Source: a virus. Taken from it: a DNA stretch of 64,000 bases. Position 1 is the first letter of the stretch, and each line of letters begins with the position of its first letter. Under the pieces are notes generated by a model. The model was not told the DNA's origin, made no database searches, and worked only from the letters and a program-made list of their open reading frames with translations. A program made the position numbers and the translations under genes. Below are positions 39,654 through 47,742 of this stretch, piece after piece. The stretch lies in the IMG/VR virus record IMGVR_UViG_3300020147_000065, positions 1 through 64,000 of that record, one strand, 5' to 3'.

Positions 39654-40493
39654 TTAAATTCCTAATGGTGGTTTGGGAATACTAAACCCGGCTGCGGTTC
39701 GATGACCGCCGCCTCCCCTTTTCTTAGCAATCAAGCTTACGTCTACATCACCGGATTTAGAAGAACGCATGGAGAAAACTCTCTTGTCTTCAGTATCAAA
39801 ATACATCACAACAAACGGGTAATCATTAGCCAGAGCATCACCAATTTCACTTATCATGTTAGTAGCATTGATGCAGGGCACCCGATAGCCATCTAACTCA
39901 ATCATTGGTAGCTTCCTACGCATAATAGTACCAATTTGCTGCTGTTGATAGCGCAGGATAGCCTCACCATCATTAGCCAGTTGATCCAAACCAAAACCAT
40001 TTAAATAACTATCCCAGTTGGATTGTAGCATCGGCATTGATTTGAGTCCAGCAGACAATTCACGGCTGCGTAATAACTCAAACTTCCAGAGATCATAATC
40101 CTCAATGTATTTTAAGAATAAAGGTACAGGTTCGAACTCAAAGAAATACTTCCATGCTAAGACGGCACCCGAATGATTCATATCAAAAACGATGTCATCA
40201 CTTATAAGGTCTTTAAGGTTTTCCTCTGCTGTTTTGTGATGGTCAATGACAACAACCCAATCAGCCTTCTCTTGCATATCTTCGATGACGGCCCGTGGAA
40301 AGCTAAAATCAACCATGATGATGTTGTCACCCGGCTCTACAGATAATGGTTCATCACCATATTGACTTGCAATGAACTCAACATTATTTCTAACAAAGTC
40401 AAAGTTGTAGTCACGAAGTAGCCAACGACGCACAACCATCATTCCCGCAAATCCGTCTGCACAACAACCATGATAATAAACAACGTATCTCAT
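39654..40493 (-). CDS. DHH-family phosphoesterase
   Basis: 279 residues. CCADGFAGMMVV (DHH motif I-like), IIMVDFSFP, VIDHHKTAEEN (DHH) and C-terminal GGGGHRTAAGFSIP (DHHA1) are all present. Relatives are RecJ-type exonucleases, oligoribonucleases (NrnA) and cyclic-dinucleotide phosphodiesterases. The short length suits NrnA/oligonucleotide or signalling-nucleotide hydrolysis, possibly counter-defence. Confidence 0.85.
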   Translation of the reverse strand: MRYVVYYHGCCADGFAGMMVVRRWLLRDYNFDFVRNNVEFIASQYGDEPLSVEPGDNIIMVDFSFPRAVIEDMQEKADWVVVIDHHKTAEENLKDLISDDIVFDMNHSGAVLAWKYFFEFEPVPLFLKYIEDYDLWKFELLRSRELSAGLKSMPMLQSNWDSYLNGFGLDQLANDGEAILRYQQQQIGTIMRRKLPMIELDGYRVPCINATNMISEIGDALANDYPFVVMYFDTEDKRVFSMRSSKSGDVDVSLIAKKRGGGGHRTAAGFSIPKPPLGI

Positions 40494-40780
40494 TTCACAG
40501 TCTCCACTTCTATTTCAAAGCAACCCACGGACATTCTTCTACCTTTATCGAACCGTTCAATGTCGGTGGCAAGAGGTTTTGGAATTTCACATACTTTAGT
40601 TCCTGTGAACGAATTATCTGAACCCATCCAAAAATCCTCAGCAGGATATACTTGCCAACTACCACCTAATGTTCTATTAAGTGCTTTAGCTACCGGACAA
40701 CATTCGGAATCACCTGGTACGGCATGAAGAATGTCACCAGGAGTAATAGAAACTTTAACTTTTTCTCTGGTCACTTTCAT
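40490..40780 (-). CDS. Hypothetical protein (CPVAxAL family)
   Basis: 96 residues. [20 protein letters not shown] followed by KALNRT, then WQVYPAED, then [17 protein letters not shown]. The 39651 gene encodes the same pattern split over two frames. Proteins with this pattern are widespread in phages but I know no function. Overlaps both neighbours by 4 nt. Confidence 0.65.
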   Translation of the reverse strand: MKVTREKVKVSITPGDILHAVPGDSECCPVAKALNRTLGGSWQVYPAEDFWMGSDNSFTGTKVCEIPKPLATDIERFDKGRRMSVGCFEIEVETVK

Positions 40781-41370
40781 TTCCTATTTCCTTTCAGAAG
40801 TTCAAGGTATTTCTCATCTTGTAGCTCTTTCAACATGTTACAGAATAAGACACCTTGTTCAATAGCGTCGTCAAGTGCCTTGTGTGTATGACGATGACCT
40901 TTACCAAACCATCGGTTTGGCATATTCTTTTTGATAGACTGTCTGTAAGGTGTACCCATCATCGCCATCGCAAAGCTTTTGATGTCGAGAGCCGACCACG
41001 AGAAGGGGCTACGGCCAGCAAATCGAATCATATACCAATACATGAATAGAAAGTCAAAACCAGCAGGGTAGGCGACAAATACTGGCTTGTATTCTTTAAA
41101 GCTTTCTATCCATTCAACATACCGTGTCATAGCATATTTAGGATCAGCAGGGTCTTCTCTACATGCTGCCCATGCTTCCGGTTGTGTCTCCCACCACTTC
41201 ATCGTGTCAGGATCGCCTTGCGCATCAGGCAGTGTTTTGAGATTCATTTCAAAACATGCCAACATACTCCCATCCTCAGTAAAAGCAGCCGACGCAAAAG
41301 AAAGCATCGAGTGTGGACCAGGAATCTTTCCGTCAGTCTCTATATCTGTCGAAAAGTAAAGTTCTTTCAT
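40777..41370 (-). CDS. DEDD-type 3'-5' exonuclease
   Basis: 197 residues. ExoI: STDIETDG; Exo[16 protein letters not shown]; Exo[16 protein letters not shown], i.e. the DEDDh pattern of RNase T / DnaQ-like exonucleases. Acts on single-stranded DNA or RNA ends. Confidence 0.8.
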   Translation of the reverse strand: MKELYFSTDIETDGKIPGPHSMLSFASAAFTEDGSMLACFEMNLKTLPDAQGDPDTMKWWETQPEAWAACREDPADPKYAMTRYVEWIESFKEYKPVFVAYPAGFDFLFMYWYMIRFAGRSPFSWSALDIKSFAMAMMGTPYRQSIKKNMPNRWFGKGHRHTHKALDDAIEQGVLFCNMLKELQDEKYLELLKGNRK

Positions 41371-41738
41371 AAAAATTCCTCATTTCGTTTCTTGCGTCGT
41401 TCGAGGTTACGCGCTGTGCCGGATTTCTCTCGACCAGGACGTACCCATGCAATATCGTAATCGGATGCCGCAGTCATGGCGGCATCCTTAGCAGTTTGTG
41501 AAGGATACTCACCACGGGTGGGAAATCCTGCATTGTTTCTCGGCGTCTGGTGGGTGTGATAAATTATTGCATGACCACATAGAGCCTTAATTAGATACTG
41601 GGCCATTTTATCGGCCCCGGCAGCATCACCAATAACAAATGTATGATGAAGGGTGATCGCATCATTTATCTGGTCACAGTAATGCTGCTCAAATTCTTCC
41701 TGGGTCAGGTCTAAATGACCACTAACAAAAGCTATCAC
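41367..41738 (-). CDS. SLOG-family (YspA/DUF2493-like) nucleotide-binding protein
   Basis: 123 residues. [28 protein letters not shown] and [20 protein letters not shown] are the Rossmann-like strand and GxAxGAD motifs of SLOG proteins, which bind or cleave nucleotide-derived ligands. C-terminus [19 protein letters not shown] is typical. SLOG domains occur in defence and counter-defence. Confidence 0.7.
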   Translation of the reverse strand: MIAFVSGHLDLTQEEFEQHYCDQINDAITLHHTFVIGDAAGADKMAQYLIKALCGHAIIYHTHQTPRNNAGFPTRGEYPSQTAKDAAMTAASDYDIAWVRPGREKSGTARNLERRKKRNEEFL

Positions 41739-41941
41739 TCAATTTCCTTTCTCATTATTAGATAGCCAAACGCTATGAATACATTTAACATGGCCCATAG
41801 CGAGAACAAGAATGATAGCTCGAATCGCAACATAAGGCGGGTAAACAAATCAATATTTGCGGTTCTGACTACATATTCAAAGGTGGCCACGGGGGATAAA
41901 ATAAAAACAGCCAGAAGAAGTTGAAGAACTAAACTTTTCAT
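41735..41941 (-). CDS. Small membrane protein
   Basis: 68 residues with two hydrophobic spans (LVLQLLLAVFILSPVATF and LSFLFSLWAMLNVFIAFGYL). Overlaps both neighbours by 4 nt. Function unknown. Confidence 0.6.
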   Translation of the reverse strand: MKSLVLQLLLAVFILSPVATFEYVVRTANIDLFTRLMLRFELSFLFSLWAMLNVFIAFGYLIMRKEIE

Positions 41942-42441
41942 AATTCATCCGCCAGACTTTTGATCCACTCGTAATCATCCTGAGTATAACCAAAACGCTC
42001 TTTGTTTATCTCGATTGATTTGTAGATGTCTCCAGTGATATGTTTGCGACAGGCCGCTCTCCAGTCACAGACCATTTCAATTCTATCTAATGCACACATT
42101 CTATTGTATGCCTGTCCATCCTCAATATCTTCATCTTTTAAAAGGTAATATTGAGGATGGTGTGAATTGTGAGCATAATGATGAACAAGAGATTTAGCAA
42201 CACTTCCAAGTGATTCTTTGTATGCATCAGAACCATAATCCGACTCCCGTGGATAGCTTGTACGTGCAAATGCTTCTGCTTCTACCCATTGATACTTACT
42301 CATATCATGCATTATAGCTCTCCACATTAGCTTTGCACAAACTCGTGTCATGTAATAGACAACCCAAAACTTATGTATTGTAGTTTGATACTGGGTTACC
42401 ACATAACCTTTCCACGGGAATGATTTTAGATTCTCCACCAC
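41938..42441 (-). CDS. DUF5662-like HD-type protein
   Basis: 167 residues. RAIMHDMSKYQWVEAEAF, then VHHYAHNSHHPQYY, then DRIEMVCDWRAACR, match the HD..SK / HxxxNxHHP / EMxxDWxAA layout of DUF5662. The His/Asp arrangement suggests a metal-dependent phosphohydrolase. Overlaps neighbours on both sides. Confidence 0.7.
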   Translation of the reverse strand: MVENLKSFPWKGYVVTQYQTTIHKFWVVYYMTRVCAKLMWRAIMHDMSKYQWVEAEAFARTSYPRESDYGSDAYKESLGSVAKSLVHHYAHNSHHPQYYLLKDEDIEDGQAYNRMCALDRIEMVCDWRAACRKHITGDIYKSIEINKERFGYTQDDYEWIKSLADEL

Positions 42442-42956
42442 GGTTTACTCACTTTCTTTTCTTTGTCTTTTTCGTCCAGTTCTGCTTTGGCTGCTCTACG
42501 TCTGGTTTCTTCCTCTGCTTCAAGCTGATACTCACGATATTTTGACATCGTGTATCTTTCATCTTCAAGGAAAGATACATAGCTTAGTAAATCATATACA
42601 GAACGGTTCTGGTCCATGTAAAGAAATGCTTCATTATAGAAATGGTCATATCCTGCTCGTGGAAAATAAGCGAATAAGGTTTTTCTTTCGCCGTGAGGGC
42701 AAACTTCAAACTTTCGTCCTTCGTAAGTGAAAGCTACCGATCTATCCTCGGATTTATATCGAGTTACCTCTTCCAATTCTCTCGCATTGAACTTTGCGTT
42801 TTCGAGAAATGTCTCAAAGGAAATCTCATAAAAAATTTTATTAAAAGACTGCCAACAGGTATGCTTAACAGCTAATTCATTATCTTTATAAGCCTTTTCT
42901 TTGTTGGCAAAGGCCCACTGGTCAATAGGTCTTTCGTTAATTGATTCATCAGTCAT
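42426..42956 (-). CDS. Hypothetical protein
   Basis: 176 residues, charged, with a Lys/Glu-rich coiled-coil C-terminus (EAEEETRRRAAKAELDEKDK). No family recognised. Confidence 0.55.
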   Translation of the reverse strand: MTDESINERPIDQWAFANKEKAYKDNELAVKHTCWQSFNKIFYEISFETFLENAKFNARELEEVTRYKSEDRSVAFTYEGRKFEVCPHGERKTLFAYFPRAGYDHFYNEAFLYMDQNRSVYDLLSYVSFLEDERYTMSKYREYQLEAEEETRRRAAKAELDEKDKEKKVSKPWWRI

Positions 42957-43539
42957 AACGAACTATACCCCCTTCTCCACCTAAACGAGCAATATAAAAC
43001 GGTGCGCTGGTGGTCATACAGTGCTTATTAGCCGCCTTGAGTGCGTTAAGCATTGTAGCTACTGGTGGGCAACCAATTTGATAAGTTGCGGCGAGGGCGC
43101 CCATCATAAAATCCTGACCGGAAGCATCCGCCCAGTATTCGGTAATCTCATCTACGTCAAACTCTTTATCAATCACAAAGAGTTTGTCACGATAACCTAA
43201 CATGAAGATAGTGTTGCTGCCACCCACGCGGTTACGCATCTCAGCCAAAGCACCATGATCTTCAAGTAAATCTCTAAAAACAGGCAACCATTCAGCCACG
43301 ATAAATTCTTCTACACCCATATTATCTGGATGCTTTACCTGACCGATTACATGCTTCCAGATTGCTGCTGCTCTCCCGTGGCCAGCATAAGCCACGAGCA
43401 TTTCATCTTTTTGTTCGGGACCATTTTTATGGATGAACAACTTACCTGCTACGGTTGAAATCATTGCTTCATCAGTAATAGCAGAGTCAGCACCCATTAC
43501 TATTCCGGTTGTGGTCACCATTCCTGCAATTAAACTCAT
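42949..43539 (-). CDS. Proteasome-beta/HslV-like Ntn hydrolase
   Basis: 196 residues from ATG 43539 (ATG 43542 is closer to GGGAG). MSLIAGMVTTTGIVMGADSA, KLFIHKNG, MLVAYAGHGRAAAI and ASGQDFMMGALAATYQIG follow the proteasome beta-subunit layout. After Met removal the N-terminal residue would be Ser, aligned with the catalytic Thr1 of HslV. Such phage proteins may be peptidases or amidases. Its promoter is embedded in a terminator hairpin. Confidence 0.7.
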   Translation of the reverse strand: MSLIAGMVTTTGIVMGADSAITDEAMISTVAGKLFIHKNGPEQKDEMLVAYAGHGRAAAIWKHVIGQVKHPDNMGVEEFIVAEWLPVFRDLLEDHGALAEMRNRVGGSNTIFMLGYRDKLFVIDKEFDVDEITEYWADASGQDFMMGALAATYQIGCPPVATMLNALKAANKHCMTTSAPFYIARLGGEGGIVRYD

Positions 43540-43560
43540 CATTTTCTCCCATCAAGACAG

Positions 43561-43599
43561 ATTATACAGCAAAAAGGGGAGGCTGTCAAGCCTCCCCTT
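43561..43599 (-). promoter_or_regulatory. Terminator hairpin whose loop is the -35 hexamer
   Basis: AAGGGGAGGC and GCCTCCCCTT are perfect 10-bp arms. The loop, read on the minus strand, is exactly TTGACA, and TTTTT follows the stem as in a terminator for the 43602 gene. A 17-bp spacer then leads to TATAAT (43566-43561) for the Ntn hydrolase gene. Confidence 0.85.
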
Positions 43600-43601
43600 C
43601 C

Positions 43602-44168
43602 TCAGTGTACGTCACTTGTTGGACGTTTCCCAAATGTTCTAACCACATGGTCAAGACTCGCTTCGTATTCTTTAACCTCTTCTTCCTTCTTGCGTGTAAC
43701 AATTCCACAAACAATCATTGCGGCAAACGCAGAAGTCATAAGGTCAAGCGCGAGGCTCGGACCAATTGAAGGAAAATGAGAATCAAGATGACTTAAAATG
43801 ACTCCTGTTTGATTCTTTAGAATCCCAGCACATTGAGCGGTTGTGTAACTTTTCCATAGGTAAGCTCTTTGTGGAATAACATTGTGAGAAAATTGTCTCA
43901 ATGTTTCTTCATCTTGCTCCAACCTAAGTGCCCTGTAAGCGATTGCAGCCACTTTCCTAAAGGCACATAGCGCACGATGATCGCCAGCAAACTTAACCCA
44001 AAGAAGGCAACTCTCTTCCGCGTAGACATTTGCCATAACCATATAGTCCGCAAGCGTCTTAGAAGAACCGTCAGTTCGGTCGCCGCCAAGTGCATTCTGA
44101 TATTCGATTTCATCCGTGACGGCATCTAAAATCTCCTCAATTAGAGCACCGTATTCATTCTGGCTCAT
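43602..44168 (-). CDS. Hypothetical protein with C-terminal membrane span
   Basis: 188 residues from ATG 44168. Helical soluble part, then a hydrophobic segment (ALDLMTSAFAAMIVCGIV) and a charged tail. Segments such as EIEYQNALGGDRTDGSSKTL and FRKVAAIAYRALR resemble phage-carried helical domains of unknown role. Confidence 0.5.
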   Translation of the reverse strand: MSQNEYGALIEEILDAVTDEIEYQNALGGDRTDGSSKTLADYMVMANVYAEESCLLWVKFAGDHRALCAFRKVAAIAYRALRLEQDEETLRQFSHNVIPQRAYLWKSYTTAQCAGILKNQTGVILSHLDSHFPSIGPSLALDLMTSAFAAMIVCGIVTRKKEEEVKEYEASLDHVVRTFGKRPTSDVH

Positions 44169-45048
44169 CGGTGGACTCTCCCTTCTTCTGCGCAATTTCA
44201 CGCGCAATACATTGTTGATTCCAGGCAGAGGTAGGATAACTTTTCATAAAGTCACCATCTGCCTCACTGGTTTTCTTCATGAAAGCAAAGTAAGCAGCAT
44301 GGACGCGCTGAGGAGGTGTTAACACCGCGGTTTGCTCAATGAGTCCAGAACTCAGTGCAGCATCCATGATTTCTTCTTCGGTAAGAGTAAGATTACTTTC
44401 ATTTGGATTACCTTCAAGAGCATCAATAATATCAGAAAGATACTTTACTCTATCTTGACCATTGAAAGATGCCATATCATAAGCACGTTTAGCAAGTTCA
44501 TTTGAGGCTTCCGCTGTCCACAGGATTTCGGGATCATATCCCTTCAACCATCTTTGTATAAACTTGGAAGTATCAGCAATAATAGATTCGTAGGCTTCAG
44601 CCTCAGCTTTACCAATACGATTACTCATTTTGAATCCTTTGTCAGACAACTTGATTGTTTGCCAGCGTACTCGGCCCTCCTGAATACACCGTTTAATTTT
44701 TCTCTCGGTGGGCGTCAGTTGAGCGTTGCCGGTTTTCACGTCAACAAAAACAATCTCATTAATATCAGCATCATTTTCCCTGGCCGCGCTCATTCCATCA
44801 ATAACTACGTAATCGAATGGGCTACCAAAATGTTTACAATCTGAACCTAACCACGGCCAACCCTGCATAACAGGACCCATTTCTTCCCATAGTTGACCTT
44901 TAACTACATAGCGTTGCTTGTTCAAGGCATCAGCTATTTTCTTTTTCAGTTCCTTATCCCACTTTTTATCTATGAGCCATTTAACGAGGAGGCCAGTCAA
45001 AGTAGCGGTAACAAGGATACTTGCGCCTAAGATTATGTAAGATACCAT
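44155..45048 (-). CDS. Membrane-anchored Holliday-resolvase-related nuclease
   Basis: 297 residues. One N-terminal span (YIILGASILVTATLTGLLV) and a helix lead to GQLWEEMGPVM, FGSPFDYVVIDG, IVFVDVKTGNAQLTPTERKI and GRVRWQTIKL. This is the arrangement of the endonuclease family distantly related to archaeal Holliday junction resolvases (PF10107-type), with D..(D/E)xK in DYVV..VDVK. Membrane anchoring is typical for this family. The C-terminal 150 residues are helical and unassigned. Confidence 0.75.
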   Translation of the reverse strand: MVSYIILGASILVTATLTGLLVKWLIDKKWDKELKKKIADALNKQRYVVKGQLWEEMGPVMQGWPWLGSDCKHFGSPFDYVVIDGMSAARENDADINEIVFVDVKTGNAQLTPTERKIKRCIQEGRVRWQTIKLSDKGFKMSNRIGKAEAEAYESIIADTSKFIQRWLKGYDPEILWTAEASNELAKRAYDMASFNGQDRVKYLSDIIDALEGNPNESNLTLTEEEIMDAALSSGLIEQTAVLTPPQRVHAAYFAFMKKTSEADGDFMKSYPTSAWNQQCIAREIAQKKGESTDEPE

Positions 45049-45157
45049 TTTCTATTTCCCTTTTAGGGTTGTAACCCATCCTCTGGCCCAGCCTTGAGAT
45101 GGCTGGGCCAATTACTACAAAGTATAACACAAGTAGCAGGACGATTACAAGTACCAT
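44981..45157 (-). CDS. Possible 58-residue membrane microprotein
   Basis: MVLVIVLLLVLYFVVIGPAI is one strong hydrophobic span; a basic tail follows, overlapping the nuclease gene by 68 nt. It fills the otherwise empty 45049-45157 interval. A 10-bp inverted repeat (TGGCCCAGCC, GGCTGGGCCA; 45084-45110) lies within it. Confidence 0.4.
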   Translation of the reverse strand: MVLVIVLLLVLYFVVIGPAISRLGQRMGYNPKREIENGILHNLRRKYPCYRYFDWPPR

Positions 45158-45178
45158 TTTAGAAGTGACTCTTACAGA

Positions 45179-45277
45179 TTATGCAACCATAACTAAAACC
45201 CAATGCAACAGGACAATTAGAAGGACAGCAGCAACGGCTGCGGCCCCAGCTAATTTAAAGAAGTTTCTTCTGTTCAT
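45179..45277 (-). CDS. 32-residue Tat-signal-like membrane peptide
   Basis: MNRRNFFKLAGAAAVAAVLL has a twin-arginine RRxFFK motif followed by a long hydrophobic segment to the C-terminus. It looks like an isolated Tat signal/anchor. The upstream neighbour starts with a very similar NRREFL motif. Confidence 0.5.
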   Translation of the reverse strand: MNRRNFFKLAGAAAVAAVLLIVLLHWVLVMVA

Positions 45278-45830
45278 TTTTCTCATCCAATCTATCACAA
45301 TGAGCAACAAGAATAGTAAACACAGATAACATTTTCTGTTGCTTGTTTAACTCCGAACCTTTAGGTGCAATAAACATTTGATATGCGCGTTGTTTTATTG
45401 TCTCATGAGTAACAGAAATACCATAAGGATATAGTGCTCTTGTGTTTCCAATCAAGCCAGAAATAATATTCTGGGCAACTCTTTCCCGTGGATAGCCTGT
45501 GTCGTCTGACATATCAACAATCATATTCCAGCAGGAATCAGCCATACCTGAAGCTTCTTCTTTCGGGAATTTATATGCAGTAGCAAGAAGGCTGTAAAAA
45601 ATACCTTTTGTTTTAACATCCAAAGGAATATCTTTATATACCTCTGGATGCAATGCCATTAAAAAGCACTGCTCGGCGGTTAAACCTAAAACTTCTTCCG
45701 TTTGAGGTAATGGTTTTGGTTTATCTCTTTCTGCATTCTGTTCTTCAAGATATTTAATACCTTGATTCATTGGTAATGCTAAGAAGGTTGTTAGCATTGT
45801 TGATTTTGTGAGAAACTCTCTTCTATTCAT
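45255..45830 (-). CDS. Tat-signal protein, function unknown
   Basis: 191 residues. N-terminus MNRREFLTKSTMLTTFLALP is a twin-arginine signal. The rest is soluble and helical, with KPLPQTEEVLGL just after the signal. KPLPxxEEV also follows the Tat signal of the 46661 product. Exported folded protein or membrane-anchored; target unknown. Overlaps both neighbours. Confidence 0.6.
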   Translation of the reverse strand: MNRREFLTKSTMLTTFLALPMNQGIKYLEEQNAERDKPKPLPQTEEVLGLTAEQCFLMALHPEVYKDIPLDVKTKGIFYSLLATAYKFPKEEASGMADSCWNMIVDMSDDTGYPRERVAQNIISGLIGNTRALYPYGISVTHETIKQRAYQMFIAPKGSELNKQQKMLSVFTILVAHCDRLDEKNEQKKLL

Positions 45831-46035
45831 TATCTCTCCTCATTTCACCCACCGCTAAAGAAACTGCAAACCAAAAGACAACTAAGATAGTTGCACAGCT
45901 AATTACCGAACCAATCTGATTCACAACATCTTTAGTTTGTCCGTAATACACATAAAATGCGTAAGCAGAATAGATGATAGACAAACTAATCATCAAAATC
46001 GACAAAGTCGCTAATATTTTACGTAACATTATCAT
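45823..46035 (-). CDS. Small membrane protein
   Basis: 70 residues, two spans (LATLSILMISLSIIYSAYAF and SVISCATILVVFWFAVSLAV). Between a Tat-signal gene and a HAD phosphatase gene, overlapping both by 4-8 nt. Confidence 0.6.
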   Translation of the reverse strand: MIMLRKILATLSILMISLSIIYSAYAFYVYYGQTKDVVNQIGSVISCATILVVFWFAVSLAVGEMRRDNE

Positions 46036-46511
46036 CCTTTCTGTAACTCAAACAAGTCAACTATCTCTTGCACCTTTTCTAAAGTTAAACCTTGTTGGGG
46101 ATCAGTCCTGACAAGATTGGTAACTTTACCACCTAATTGTTCATCCGACATATCATCAACTACAACGAATTGATTGATATGTTTATGTTCAATGTAGGTT
46201 TTGATTTGTTTATCTCGTCCAGCAAGTGCTTCATCAGAACACGTATGACCGATTAGCTTACCACGGGCATTGGCTCCCGCAATCAAAAGAATATATTCAA
46301 ATCCTTTAAGGCTGACATCGCAGCCGAGAATCATATATCTCCATGCAGAGCTAAGGACAATTCGCATTTCAGGGATTTTCTCGAAAAGCACATTGAGATT
46401 TTCTATGCAGTCTTGTCTTAATCCACAGTAACCATTCGGCCACCTTTCGTGACCATTTAGAACGCCGTCGCAGTCGAGAAACAGGATAGGTATGTTCGTC
46501 AGTCTTTGCAT
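46032..46511 (-). CDS. HAD-superfamily phosphatase (Swiss-army-knife RNA-repair type)
   Basis: 159 residues. Motif I ILFLDCDGVLN, motif II RIVLSSAWR, a GRDKQIKTYI segment, and motif IV VVVDDMSDE. This order is that of small HAD domains found in RNA repair and polynucleotide phosphatase contexts. AAGG precedes the ATG. Confidence 0.75.
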   Translation of the reverse strand: MQRLTNIPILFLDCDGVLNGHERWPNGYCGLRQDCIENLNVLFEKIPEMRIVLSSAWRYMILGCDVSLKGFEYILLIAGANARGKLIGHTCSDEALAGRDKQIKTYIEHKHINQFVVVDDMSDEQLGGKVTNLVRTDPQQGLTLEKVQEIVDLFELQKG

Positions 46512-46578
46512 TTTTTCGTACCTTATAAGGGAAATGACATTCTTCCCATTCTTTAATTGTTGGTGGTGGACACGGCAT
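46369..46578 (-). CDS. Possible small protein overlapping the HAD gene
   Basis: 69 codons whose ATG overlaps the upstream stop (TGATG). Only the first ~22 codons are outside the HAD gene; the overlapped part is very basic and may be chance. Listed with low confidence. Confidence 0.25.
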   Translation of the reverse strand: MPCPPPTIKEWEECHFPYKVRKNAKTDEHTYPVSRLRRRSKWSRKVAEWLLWIKTRLHRKSQCAFRENP

Positions 46579-46673
46579 CAGGATACCACCTTAATTAACC
46601 ATGTGGCTAATAAAAAACCAAGAATCAAACCACCAAGGAAAGCGCAGAAAACTATTCCTGTCAAGTTGGCCAC
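46578..46673 (-). CDS. 31-residue membrane microprotein (GTG start)
   Basis: GTG at 46673 lies inside the end of the Tat-signal gene. LTGIVFCAFLGGLILGFLLA is a clear single span with a Gly-rich face. Same general type as the 11-kb membrane microproteins. Confidence 0.45.
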   Translation of the reverse strand: MANLTGIVFCAFLGGLILGFLLATWLIKVVS

Positions 46674-47284
46674 CAACCCATGAAAATAATACCAATTTCC
46701 GCGTCTGACTCCAGTAAATTCTTGCGGACTCGATTGATTATCGGACAACCATAATTTTCAAGTTTAGGATCGAAGTGTGGGGTGTAAATATCGAGTCCGG
46801 TTATGATAACCCCAGGTTGAAGCATATCAAAGGCTTCAAGTAGATTATCACCAAAAACTTTAGTGTGTAACCGAGCACCATCAATATTCCAGGTGTCACG
46901 CATGATCTGATAGTCAACAATTTTACCATATTCATCGTGGATTTCTCGTAAATCCTGCTGATGCTCTGGATTCATTTCTGAGAAGAAATATTTTGTACCA
47001 TTAATATCTATTACTAATGGAAACTGTTGATTAGCTAAACCTTTTACGGGATTATGGCGAGGAGATAGTTTATCAGGAATTATTTGTGGAGGTTGAGTGA
47101 CCTCTGATACTTCTTCAATGTCATCTTCCAATTCCCATTCATCATCAGATAAATCTAATTCCTCTACCTCTTCAACAGAGGGAAGAGGCTTCAAAGCCTC
47201 TTCCGCATCGCTTATTTTAGCCGCCACTAAAGTAGCAGGAATAATCCCAAAAAGTCGTAAGAATCCACGTCTATTGATATTCAT
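46661..47284 (-). CDS. Tat-signal protein, function unknown
   Basis: 207 residues. MNINRRGFLRLFGIIPATLV is a twin-arginine signal; ALKPLPSVEEVEEL follows, then an acidic stretch and a soluble domain (PLVIDINGTKYFFSE). Likely exported or anchored outside the inner membrane. No enzyme family recognised. Confidence 0.6.
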   Translation of the reverse strand: MNINRRGFLRLFGIIPATLVAAKISDAEEALKPLPSVEEVEELDLSDDEWELEDDIEEVSEVTQPPQIIPDKLSPRHNPVKGLANQQFPLVIDINGTKYFFSEMNPEHQQDLREIHDEYGKIVDYQIMRDTWNIDGARLHTKVFGDNLLEAFDMLQPGVIITGLDIYTPHFDPKLENYGCPIINRVRKNLLESDAEIGIIFMGWWPT

Positions 47285-47742
47285 TATGGTCCCTGTAAAA
47301 TTGGCGTTGGGTCATTCAATGCACTTACCGAATAAGTAAACATGTCATTATGGCCCTTCGCGTGTTCGATTGCCATTGGGATCAACCATTTGAGGTTGGG
47401 AACGGTTGGTTCTTTCTCTAAATTGGAAACTTCGATGAATGTAATCTTTTCATCGGTTAACGTCTCAAATTTATTCCAATCCTCTCTGACAACATAAAAG
47501 AAATATAATTCGGTTCCATGAGGAAAGTCTAATTTCATCAAGGGTTTCCATTCATCCCAGGGAATATTTAAACCACATTCCTCACGAACCTCTCTGGCTA
47601 CGGCATCAACAGCAAACTCGAAAGGTTCAATCTTGCCACCAATCCCATTTAATAAACCGGCTTGCCACGCCGGGCGATTCTTCTCCACCAGAGTTACTGC
47701 CTGTAATTCTGGTGAGAAGATAAATCCTACAACATACCGCAT
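47284..47742 (-). CDS. Nudix hydrolase
   Basis: 152 residues. The Nudix box GGKIEPFEFAVDAVAREVRE followed by ECG is complete (GX5EX7REUXEEXG). Hydrolyses a nucleoside diphosphate-linked compound; candidates include dNTPs, NAD-type molecules or RNA caps. Overlaps the nucleotidyltransferase gene by 16 nt. Confidence 0.9.
   Translation of the reverse strand: MRYVVGFIFSPELQAVTLVEKNRPAWQAGLLNGIGGKIEPFEFAVDAVAREVREECGLNIPWDEWKPLMKLDFPHGTELYFFYVVREDWNKFETLTDEKITFIEVSNLEKEPTVPNLKWLIPMAIEHAKGHNDMFTYSVSALNDPTPILQGP

Noticed and set aside
45084-45110. 10-bp inverted repeat as a leader attenuator of the 44155 gene
   Set aside because: No T run on either strand, and the repeat lies within a plausible 58-residue membrane ORF; kept only as part of that entry.
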